Below are positions 7,126 to 14,254 of a DNA stretch of 17,561 bases, piece after piece; within the stretch, counting starts at the first letter, position 1; every line of letters starts with the position of its first letter. The stretch comes from JACQXM01 sp964569425 (GTDB lineage: Bacteria; Planctomycetota; Phycisphaerae; UBA1845), in assembly GCA_964569425.1 (NCBI GenBank), contig CAZMVD010000086.1:1-17561 (forward strand). Reading direction: 5' to 3'. The notes under the pieces are model-generated. The model did no database searches. It saw nothing but the letters and a program-made list of their open reading frames with translations, and was not told the origin of the DNA. The position numbers and the translations under genes are program-made.

Positions 7126-10010
7126 TGTCGTTACGGGCGAGCGACAACGCGATGTACTGCAGCGCGCCGCGGGATTTGGCGCGCGCGGTGGTATCATTCG
7201 CTGGTACTTGCTTTGCCCTGCGCCGCGGAACCGGTGGATCGCAGGCATGCTTGCGGTCGTATCGCTTCGCGGTTGGTTTGGCGCTGTTGTTTGCCCTCGG
7301 TTCGGGGGTGCATGCCTCGGCGTCCGATAACGCGAGCTTTGTGCTGCGCGCCAAATACATTCTGCCCGTGTCGGCGGAACACCCAGAGGTCATCGAAGAC
7401 GGCGTGATCGTGGTGCGCGACGGCCGGATTGCGGCCCTCGGGGCTGATGTGGCGCCACCGCCCGATCTGCCGTTGATCGAGTTGTCTGATGGTTGGGTGA
7501 CGCCCGGGCTGGTGGCGGCGATGACCAGCCTGGCGCCGCCGCACACCGGTCAGGATTCGGTCGGCGCCGCGTTTGCGGCGATCTACTCATACGACGTATA
7601 CGCCGAACATGCCGTTGCATTGTCATCGGGGGTGACCGCCGTGCACCTCAACCCCGGCACGCATCGCTTGCTGTCGGGTCAGGGCGGCGTGGTGAAGCTG
7701 GCCGGTCCGCCGGAACAGCGCGTGATGCGGGCGCGCGCCGATCTGACTATCAACGCCGATGATGCGGCGGTGCGTCCACCGCGCAAGGTGACTTATCGAA
7801 CGCCGGCCTCTTCGGACGTGGCGATCCCTCCGGCGGAGCGGCAGCGGCCGGATTCGCGGCTGGGTATGTGGCTGGCACTGGAAGAGGCACTGGCCGGGGC
7901 GCGGCGGCCGGGGGGCGCGAACGGGTTCGATTTGCACGGTCCGGCACTGGTCGAGGCGTGGGAGGCACGGCTGCCGTTGCGGGTTCAGACGCAGCGGCGT
8001 GCGGATATTCAGGGCGCGCTTTCGTTTCTGGCGCGGCACGAGCGGGACGGCTATCTGGTCGGCGGCGCCGAAGCGGGCGCGGTCGCTGAATCGCTAAGAG
8101 CGCAGGGCGTTCCGCTGGTGTTCCTGGTGGATGCGCCGTGGTCGGCGAGCGATCGCAATGTCGGTACGGACCCTGAGGCGTTGCAGGTTGATGTGGCCGC
8201 ACTGCGGAAGCTCGACGGCGGTCGAACGGCGCTGGCGCCGCGGTCGGGCGCGGCGCGAGATCTACGCCTGGCGGCGGCGCTGGCGGTGCGGGCGGGATTG
8301 CCGCGTCAACAGGCATTGGCCGCGATCACGCGGATTCCCGCCGACATTCTGGGCGTGGGCGAGCGCATCGGCAGCCTGGCGGTGGGGAAGGATGCCGATC
8401 TGGTGGTCTTCACTGATGATCCGCTGTCGACCGGCGCGCAAGTGCGCGCGGCGTTTGTCGGCGGCGTGCGGGTGTACACGGTTCCGTCGAGCGAGGCGGT
8501 GGTGGTGCGGGGGGAAACGGTCTGGGTCGATGAAGCGACGCGTTTTTCCCCCGGCGCGGTGCTCATCGAAAAAGGGAAGATCACGGCGGTGGGGCATTCG
8601 GTGCCGCAGCCACCGTTTGCGAAAGTAATCGAAGGCGGACCCGGTTCATTCGTGACGCCCGGCTTTGTGGATGCGCGCGGTCACCTGGGTCTGGAAGGGG
8701 ATCGCGCCGCGCCGGGGCCGGAGTTGACCCTGGCGGATATCGTGGGCGTACCCGACGTGACCGATGAACGTGTGGCCCGCGCCGGCGTGACTACGCAAGT
8801 GCTGACGCCGTATGCAGTGTCCGCGCTTGGTTCGCAGGTGGCGGCGATCAAAACGTACGGCGCCACACGCCCGGCTCGTGTACTTCGCGCCGCGGCCGGG
8901 GTGTACTTTGATCTGAGTGACGCTGACGCGGCCGACATTGAAGAGCGCGTCGGTAAGCGCCTGGAGACTGCCAAGAAATACCTGGAAAAGTGGCAGAAGT
9001 ACGAGAAAGAGCTGGCCGAGTGGCAGGAAAAGCGGGCCAAGGGCGAGACCGTGGAGGCCAAACCCAAGGCGGTGGAGACCAAGGAGGCGTCAGAGAAGAC
9101 CGACCCGATCACGGGCACCTGGTCGGTGACGATCTCCGGCGGGCCGATTCCTGAGCCGCAGACGGCCACGATGCGGCTTCGGCTGGAGGGCAACGACATC
9201 GAAGGGCGGATCGTCGTTCCCGGGGCACCCGAGGAAGCGAAGGTCGTGGCCACATTCGACGGCACGCACATTTCGGGCCACATCGAGATCGACACCGGGG
9301 GGCTGGGTTACCCGGCCATCGAAGCCGACCTGGTGGGAGAGGATCACATTGTCGGCAAGATCAGCTTCCAGGGGATTGAAATCGACCTGGACGCACGTCG
9401 GACCGACAAGGGGGCGGTGGAGTTCAGCGTGGTCCGCCGGAGAACACGCGGAAAGGACGGACGACCACTGCCGCCCAAGGTTGATGAGGCGCTGGAACCG
9501 CTGCGCCGGGTGCTGGAAAAGACAGTGCCTTTGGTGGCACAAGTGCGCACGGCGGCGCAGATTTCCGCCCTATTGTCACTCGCTGAGAAGAATGAGTTCG
9601 ACCTCGTGCTGGTGAACGCCGAGGGCGCCGCGGCCCATGCGGAATCGCTGAAGGAGCGGGGAATCGGGGTGGTACTGCCGACGGAGCTGGTGCGTGAGAA
9701 GTTGGACCGCTGGTACGTTCAGGCGGACGACCTGTCGCGGCGCGAAGTGGCCGTAGCGTTCCAGAGCGAGGCGGAAGACGGAGCGTACGCGCTGCCGCTG
9801 GTGGGTCTGCGCGCCGTGGAAAGGGGCATGGCTGCGGATTCAGCCCTGGCCGCCTTTACGGTTCATGCGAGCCGGATGTTCAAACTGGATGACCGCATCG
9901 GGTCGCTGGCGGCGGGGAAAGACGGAGACGTTCTGGTGTTCAGCGGGCACCCGTTTGCTGCGTCGAGCCGGGTGCTACGTGTGCTGATCAACGGAGAGGA
10001 GGTTCGATGA
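7125..10010 (+). CDS. Double amidohydrolase-like protein with inserted beta-rich domain (array units 5a and 5b)
   Basis: This 961-aa product is two amidohydrolase-like units in one chain. Unit 5a (about 72-455) has 'IVVRDGRIAALG' (95-106), 'TPGLVAAMTS' (126-135) and 'RIGSLAVGKDADLVVFTDDP' (414-433). Unit 5b (about 457-961) has 'LIEKGKITAVG' (480-490), 'TPGFVDARGH' (511-520) and 'RIGSLAAGKDGDVLVFSGHP' (924-943). Unit 5a lacks all ligands (M-T-S, Q288, R373). Unit 5b keeps only the second His of HxH (H520; first is R518), with Q806 for the third His and E882 for Asp. In 5b a charged helix (603-660) leads into a beta-rich domain of about 100 residues (660-763). The GTG start at 7125 follows GGAGGAG by 8 nt and overlaps the previous stop. 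It puts the hydrophobic signal segment (48-65) unusually far in; an ATG at 7152 or TTG at 7251 would shorten the n-region. ATGA couples it to unit 6. Confidence 0.85.
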   Translation: MSLRASDNAMYCSAPRDLARAVVSFAGTCFALRRGTGGSQACLRSYRFAVGLALLFALGSGVHASASDNASFVLRAKYILPVSAEHPEVIEDGVIVVRDGRIAALGADVAPPPDLPLIELSDGWVTPGLVAAMTSLAPPHTGQDSVGAAFAAIYSYDVYAEHAVALSSGVTAVHLNPGTHRLLSGQGGVVKLAGPPEQRVMRARADLTINADDAAVRPPRKVTYRTPASSDVAIPPAERQRPDSRLGMWLALEEALAGARRPGGANGFDLHGPALVEAWEARLPLRVQTQRRADIQGALSFLARHERDGYLVGGAEAGAVAESLRAQGVPLVFLVDAPWSASDRNVGTDPEALQVDVAALRKLDGGRTALAPRSGAARDLRLAAALAVRAGLPRQQALAAITRIPADILGVGERIGSLAVGKDADLVVFTDDPLSTGAQVRAAFVGGVRVYTVPSSEAVVVRGETVWVDEATRFSPGAVLIEKGKITAVGHSVPQPPFAKVIEGGPGSFVTPGFVDARGHLGLEGDRAAPGPELTLADIVGVPDVTDERVARAGVTTQVLTPYAVSALGSQVAAIKTYGATRPARVLRAAAGVYFDLSDADAADIEERVGKRLETAKKYLEKWQKYEKELAEWQEKRAKGETVEAKPKAVETKEASEKTDPITGTWSVTISGGPIPEPQTATMRLRLEGNDIEGRIVVPGAPEEAKVVATFDGTHISGHIEIDTGGLGYPAIEADLVGEDHIVGKISFQGIEIDLDARRTDKGAVEFSVVRRRTRGKDGRPLPPKVDEALEPLRRVLEKTVPLVAQVRTAAQISALLSLAEKNEFDLVLVNAEGAAAHAESLKERGIGVVLPTELVREKLDRWYVQADDLSRREVAVAFQSEAEDGAYALPLVGLRAVERGMAADSALAAFTVHASRMFKLDDRIGSLAAGKDGDVLVFSGHPFAASSRVLRVLINGEEVR
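9102..9413 (+). other. Beta-rich domain inserted in unit 5b
   Basis: Residues 660-763 of the double protein begin 'ITGTWSVTI' and alternate hydrophobic and polar residues in short strands joined by G-N-D-I-E-G, F-D-G-T and G-E-D-H type turns, ending near 'LDARRTDKG'. The pattern resembles small lipocalin/calycin-like beta-barrel domains with the 'GTW...G.i' signature. It interrupts the amidohydrolase barrel exactly where sister units carry only a charged linker. The fold assignment is by eye. Confidence 0.55.
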
Positions 10011-11290
10011 GACAGCATTCCAAGCGGCGCGTCCTTCATGCTCGAAATGTAAGGGTGGCGTCGGCGCTGGTGCTGATCGGGGCTGTCGGCGCGCCGATCC
10101 GCGCGGTATGGGGCGACGCAGGAAAAGGCGGCGACGCGCTGGCTTTTCGCGTGGGCAAGGTGCTCACCATGGATGATAGCGACCGCGTGGTGAATAACGC
10201 CACGGTGCTGGTGCGCGACGGGCGGATCGAGCGCGTGGGGGCGCGGCATGAAGTTGAAATCCCTCCGGGCTTTCGGGTGATCGACGCGCCCGACAAATGG
10301 CTAGTGCCGGGTTTCGTGGAAGCGCACAATCACACGGCCGGTTCGCTGATGGACCTCAATGACATGGTTTACCTGACCAATCCTGGCCTGCGCACGCTGG
10401 ATACCATTGTTCCGGAAAGCCCTTGGGTGAAAGACGGGCGTGCGGGAGGGGTGACCACGGTGCTGTTGATTCCGGGCAGCGGCACGAACATGAGCGGTTT
10501 CGGTACGATCGTGAAGTTCGCGGGCGAGACGGTGGACGAGATGGTGGTGCGCTCGCCGGGGTCGATCAAGGTTGCGCAGGCGGGTAATCCGGAATGGTAC
10601 TGGTACGGCGTGGGTCGCAGCTACATGAACTACAACACCCGGCAGACGCTGCTCAAGGCGAAAGCGTATCACGATCGCTGGGTGGCGTTCGAGACAGGCG
10701 ACGGCGCCAAGCCGGAGTTCGACCCGATCTTCGAAGATTTTCGCGGGCTGTTTACCGGGGAGTTTGCGGCGTCGGTGCACACCCAGATTTTCCAGGTGGT
10801 GATGACCACGCTGGACATGCTGGCGCGCAAGATGGGGCTGTGGACGGTGCTCGATCACTCCACCTTCGACGGCTTCAAGAACGCGGCGTTGGCGCTGGAG
10901 ACCGACAGTTTTGCGATCTGCGGGCCGCGCGGCTACTGGTTCGATACGTCGCAGCGCAAGATGAACGGCATTGCGGCGCGCTGGTGGCAGGGGGGGGTGC
11001 GCAAGGTGGGCATCAATACCGATGCGCCGGTGGTGCCGCAGGAGGAACTGCCTTACCAGGCGGCGATGAACTGCTGGTATGGCTGGCTGCCCTATCCGGC
11101 GCTGCGCGGATTGACGCGCGTGCCGGCCGAAGCATTGAAGGTGGAGCAGCGCGTGGGGTCGATCGAACCGGGGAAGGACGCCGACTTCGGGCTGTGGACG
11201 GGTGATCCGCTGGACCCGCGATCTTCGTGCGAACTGACGGTGATCAATGGCCGGATTGTTTATGATGCACAAGTCAAACGACGATTCTAG
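10007..11290 (+). CDS. Secreted amidohydrolase with intact metal site (array unit 6)
   Basis: The product is 427 aa and is the only unit in the array with a complete-looking amidohydrolase active site. 'VPGFVEAHNHTAG' supplies H107 and H109. 'ASVHTQ' supplies H258, 'LDHSTFDGF' adds H284, and 'VGINTDAP' supplies the catalytic D339. The beta-sandwich strand 'LVRDGRIERVG' (68-78), 'GGVTTVLLIPGSG' (147-159), 'GTIVKFAG' (166-173) and C-terminal 'RVGSIEPGKDADFGLWTGDP' (382-401) complete the fold. A basic n-region and a hydrophobic core (about 18-33) predict export. It has no charged linker. By family knowledge it should bind one or two divalent metals and hydrolyse a C-N bond in a cyclic amide, dipeptide or similar small molecule; the substrate cannot be read from sequence. 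ATGA overlap couples it to the upstream double protein. It is the natural candidate for the catalytic subunit of the cluster. Confidence 0.88.
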   Translation: MRQHSKRRVLHARNVRVASALVLIGAVGAPIRAVWGDAGKGGDALAFRVGKVLTMDDSDRVVNNATVLVRDGRIERVGARHEVEIPPGFRVIDAPDKWLVPGFVEAHNHTAGSLMDLNDMVYLTNPGLRTLDTIVPESPWVKDGRAGGVTTVLLIPGSGTNMSGFGTIVKFAGETVDEMVVRSPGSIKVAQAGNPEWYWYGVGRSYMNYNTRQTLLKAKAYHDRWVAFETGDGAKPEFDPIFEDFRGLFTGEFAASVHTQIFQVVMTTLDMLARKMGLWTVLDHSTFDGFKNAALALETDSFAICGPRGYWFDTSQRKMNGIAARWWQGGVRKVGINTDAPVVPQEELPYQAAMNCWYGWLPYPALRGLTRVPAEALKVEQRVGSIEPGKDADFGLWTGDPLDPRSSCELTVINGRIVYDAQVKRRF

Positions 11291-11303
11291 CCGCCCAATC
11301 GGG

Positions 11304-12758
11304 ATGCCTGTTCGCAAGGTGCGGCACCTACAACGGCGTTCGGGCCCGCTCCCTTGCGGTCGCGTTTCGGTCGGGACGGCGTTGACGGCGGCGTGGTGTC
11401 TGGTGCTTGGCACTGCGTCACCTGCCACGGAGGGCGAGCCGCGGTACGTGGTGGTCAAGGCGGGCCGGGTGATCACGGTGTCGGGAGAGGAATACGCGCC
11501 GGGTACGGTGGTTATCGAAGACGGGAAGATCACGGCCGTGGGGCGGGACTTGGAGTATCCTTCGGCGGCGCGGGTGATCCGGGCGCCGCGGGAGACCGTG
11601 CTGCCGGGTTTCGTCCACCCGCAATCGCGCTGGGGGCTGGAAAGCTACCGCCGCAGCGGCGTGCACGGTCACCGCAGCGCCGCGGACGACGTGTTTGCCG
11701 GCGAACTTTCTCTTGAGGATCTGCTTTCCGCCGGCTACACGACGGTGTGTTTCATTCCGGACGGTTCCGACATTCCCGGAAGGGCGGCGGCATACCGTAC
11801 GGCCGGGCCGGAGGAATCGCAGCGTTATTCGGAGGCGACCTATCTGCAGGTTGCGCCGGAGTGGCGGGTGAAAGGGAAAGAGAATCTGCGCGCGGCGTTC
11901 AAGAAGGCGCGAGAGGAAATCGAGAAGGTCGAGAAGGCGCGGAAAGAGTGTGAAGAGAAGCAGAAAGCGGCCAAAGAGCAGAAAAAGGAACCGGAGGCGC
12001 CCAAGGATAAGCCCGAGGAGAAAGAAAAGCCCAGGGACAAGTCCGCTGATCCCGGGTTGGAAGCGCCGGCGACCATCGCGGCGGATGCGTCCGACGATCC
12101 CGCGGCCATTCAGGAGCCCGTTCCGCCATCGGAAGATGGCAAGGAGAAGAAGGACAAACCAGAGGAATTCAAGCCTCCGGAGATTGACCCGAAGTACCAG
12201 CCGCTGGTGGATATCATTCAGAAGAAGGCGGACGCGAGGATGATGGTGCGGCTTGGCTCCGCTTCCGACTGGTTGCACTTTGATGATGTCATCAAGCCGC
12301 TGGACGATCCTGCTTTCGGGTTGGCGCTGGACATCAGCCGGGGGCGCTGGACAGACTTCGACCATGTGGCGACGCGGCTGGGTGAGCGAAAAGCTCGGGT
12401 GGTGGTGCAGCCGCTGATCACCATGCTTCCCTGGACGGCCACGCGCTACAACCTGGCGGCGCGGCTGGCGGCGGCGGGGTGTACCGTGTCTTTGATGCCT
12501 CTTCGTGACACTCGGACGGAGGTCGAGCGGATGCGCGCGCGGGTCGCGGAACTGGTGCGCGGCGGGCTGCCGCGGGCGGAGGCGATCAAAGGGCTGACGC
12601 TGCATCCGGCGGAAGGAATCGGGCTGGGCAAGCGCATCGGCAGCCTGGAGAAGGAGAAAGACGCGGATTTGGTTTTCTTCGAGGGTGACCCGCTGGATCC
12701 CCACTCGCAGGTCCGCCGGGTCATGATCCTGGGTGAAATCGTGTGGAAGGCAGAATGA
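11304..12758 (+). CDS. Secreted amidohydrolase-like protein with long charged linker (array unit 7)
   Basis: The product is 484 aa from ATG 11304. In-frame ATGs at 11247, 11262 and 11265 lie inside the end of unit 6. 11304 is preferred because it leaves a standard basic n-region before the hydrophobic segment (about 22-39), but no candidate has a good Shine-Dalgarno. Landmarks are 'VVIEDGKITAVG' (69-80), 'LPGFVHPQSRWG' (100-111), 'AGYTTVCFIPDG' (143-154) and 'RIGSLEKEKDADLVFFEGDP' (444-463). HxH is replaced by Q-S-R, no aligned third His is recognisable, and the Asp position in 'VSLMPL' is Leu, so it is probably inactive. Residues 192-295 form a Lys/Glu/Pro-rich linker beginning as a likely coiled coil (AFKKAREEIEKVEKA). 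Unit 7 is the most divergent in the barrel. The stop TGA overlaps an ATG at 12755, but unit 8 probably starts further on. Confidence 0.8.
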   Translation: MPVRKVRHLQRRSGPLPCGRVSVGTALTAAWCLVLGTASPATEGEPRYVVVKAGRVITVSGEEYAPGTVVIEDGKITAVGRDLEYPSAARVIRAPRETVLPGFVHPQSRWGLESYRRSGVHGHRSAADDVFAGELSLEDLLSAGYTTVCFIPDGSDIPGRAAAYRTAGPEESQRYSEATYLQVAPEWRVKGKENLRAAFKKAREEIEKVEKARKECEEKQKAAKEQKKEPEAPKDKPEEKEKPRDKSADPGLEAPATIAADASDDPAAIQEPVPPSEDGKEKKDKPEEFKPPEIDPKYQPLVDIIQKKADARMMVRLGSASDWLHFDDVIKPLDDPAFGLALDISRGRWTDFDHVATRLGERKARVVVQPLITMLPWTATRYNLAARLAAAGCTVSLMPLRDTRTEVERMRARVAELVRGGLPRAEAIKGLTLHPAEGIGLGKRIGSLEKEKDADLVFFEGDPLDPHSQVRRVMILGEIVWKAE

Positions 12759-12812
12759 TCGGCGGGGCGCAAGGGGCGAGGCGAGAGGCGTGGGTGGAAT
12801 CGCAGGCGGAAA

Positions 12813-12840
12813 TGTCGAATAGCGAATCTAGAATGGCGAA
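12813..12840. repeat. Heptanucleotide microrepeat before unit 8, four units
   Basis: Four 7-nt units run in register: TGTCGAA, TAGCGAA, TCTAGAA and TGGCGAA. The first equals two units of the tract at 5592-5605. The tract lies between the unit 7 stop and the most likely start of unit 8 and creates in-frame ATGs at 12812 and 12833, which blurs start prediction for that gene. Confidence 0.7.
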
Positions 12841-12844
12841 CAGG

Positions 12845-14206
12845 ATGTTTCGATCGCTGCGGATTTTGTGGGTCACGTTCGGCTTGATTGGACTTTGTGC
12901 GCCGCCCGCGCCGGCACAGGGGCGGCGCGCGGCGCAGCCGCCACCGGCGGGGGTCAAAGAGAGCGATGCCGCGGACAAGAACAAGAAGGCGGAGAAGGAG
13001 TCCAGGAAGAAGGAACCGCCGGATCGTTACCTGGTGATCCGTGCGGGCACGTTGCATACGGTGACGCAGGGGGACCTGCGCGGCGTATCGGTGTTGACCA
13101 AGAATGGCAAGATTGTGGAAATCGCCGAACGGGTTGCGGCGCCGCCCGAGGCGGAGGTGCTCGACGCGCGGCGATTTCACGTTTATCCGGGCTTGGTGGC
13201 GGCCACCAGCGGCGGGTTGCTGGGAAACGAGCCGCCCGACGACACCACGGACGTTTTTTCGCTGCCAATGACCCTGGCCCTGGCCGGCGGCATTACCACG
13301 GCGGTGACCGGCAACACCGCAGCGAAGCTGAGCTACGGCGATATTGAAGGAATGATCGTTCGCCGGGAACTCTTCAAGCCGCTGCGCTATCCCACCAGCG
13401 ATCCGGGAGCGCGGCGCGACTTGCGAGAGAAGTTTGAGCGGGTACGCCAGTATTTGCGCGATCTGGAGGCGCACGAGGAGAAAAAGAAGATCGATCCGAA
13501 GGTTGAGCCGCCGGATAAGGAGTGGCTCAAGGGGGAATATGAGACCATTTACAAATTGATGCGTAAGGAAGCCACGGCGGTGATGGACGCCAGCGAAGCC
13601 GCCCAACTGCGCGCCGCGGCGGACCTTGCGGCGCGCTATGGTTTTTCCCTGGTGGTGCGCGGGGCGATGGAGGGCTGGACCGTTGCGCCGCACATGGCGC
13701 GTGCCGGTTTGTCGGCCATCATTACGCCGCGGAGCAGCCAATGGGCCAAAGATCGGCTGAACCGTCCCACGGGCTCGTCGATTGAGAATGCGGCGATCCT
13801 GCACCGCCATGGCGTGCCGTTCGCCGTCGTGCCGGAGGTTTCGGCGATTACGTTATGGGGACTGGCGGGGCGCGATTTGCTGCACCTGAACATGGAAGCC
13901 GCTTTTGCGGTTCGTGGTGGACTTTCCAACGAAGCGGCGCTGCGCGCGATCACCATCGACGCGGCGCGGATCCTGGGTATCGACCATCGCGTCGGCTCCA
14001 TAGAACCGGGCAAAGACGCGGATTTTGCGATTACCGACGGCGACATTCTGCACTACATGACGCACGTTCGGTGGACGATCGTGAACGGGCGTATTGCCTA
14101 TGACAAGGAAAAGGACACACTCTTCGACCACATTCGACGCGGCGGCGATCTCGAGGGCCCGCCGCCGGTGGATCATTGGCCGCGGACGCTGGGTGGTGGG
14201 CCGTGA
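12845..14206 (+). CDS. Secreted amidohydrolase-like protein, metal site lost (array unit 8)
   Basis: The product is 453 aa from 12845. This ATG directly precedes a clean signal peptide (basic start, 'ILWVTFGLIGLCAPPAPAQ'). In-frame ATGs at 12755, 12812 and 12833 are possible, but the last two lie in a heptanucleotide repeat; no option has a strong ribosome binding site. A short Lys/Glu-rich segment follows the signal (36-58). Landmarks are 'TKNGKIVEIAERV' (85-97), 'YPGLVAATSGG' (114-124), 'GGITTAV' (148-154) and 'RVGSIEPGKDADFAITDGDI' (382-401). HxH is T-S-G, the third His is D248 and the Asp is E331, so the usual metal site is gone. A charged helix and linker (about 191-228) sit where units 1 and 7 have longer ones. 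The C-terminus extends beyond the family core with 'DHWPRTLGGGP'. It is the last gene of the array and converges on mgtE 48 nt away. Confidence 0.83.
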   Translation: MFRSLRILWVTFGLIGLCAPPAPAQGRRAAQPPPAGVKESDAADKNKKAEKESRKKEPPDRYLVIRAGTLHTVTQGDLRGVSVLTKNGKIVEIAERVAAPPEAEVLDARRFHVYPGLVAATSGGLLGNEPPDDTTDVFSLPMTLALAGGITTAVTGNTAAKLSYGDIEGMIVRRELFKPLRYPTSDPGARRDLREKFERVRQYLRDLEAHEEKKKIDPKVEPPDKEWLKGEYETIYKLMRKEATAVMDASEAAQLRAAADLAARYGFSLVVRGAMEGWTVAPHMARAGLSAIITPRSSQWAKDRLNRPTGSSIENAAILHRHGVPFAVVPEVSAITLWGLAGRDLLHLNMEAAFAVRGGLSNEAALRAITIDAARILGIDHRVGSIEPGKDADFAITDGDILHYMTHVRWTIVNGRIAYDKEKDTLFDHIRRGGDLEGPPPVDHWPRTLGGGP

Positions 14207-14254
14207 CGACCGCTGACGTCTGAGGGCGCGTGGGCGCGTTGCCGAGTTCTGGAC

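Noticed and set aside
11418..12704. Long minus-strand open frame (about 428 codons) opposite unit 7
   Set aside because: It is antisense to a gene with clear amidohydrolase motifs and a signal peptide. Its translation is Arg/His/Pro-rich with no domain, as expected from high-GC third positions.
12446..13810. Long minus-strand open frame (about 454 codons) across units 7 and 8
   Set aside because: It spans two recognised genes on the opposite strand, has low-complexity Arg-rich composition and no recognisable motif.
1186..14206. Interpretation of the ligand-less units as pseudogenes
   Set aside because: No internal stops or frameshifts are present, starts and stops overlap, signal peptides are kept, and the C-terminal family motif is conserved in every unit.
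14207..14254. Possible terminator between the array and mgtE
   Set aside because: The 48-nt convergent gap contains a direct repeat of GGGCGCG but no convincing stem-loop with a T-tract.
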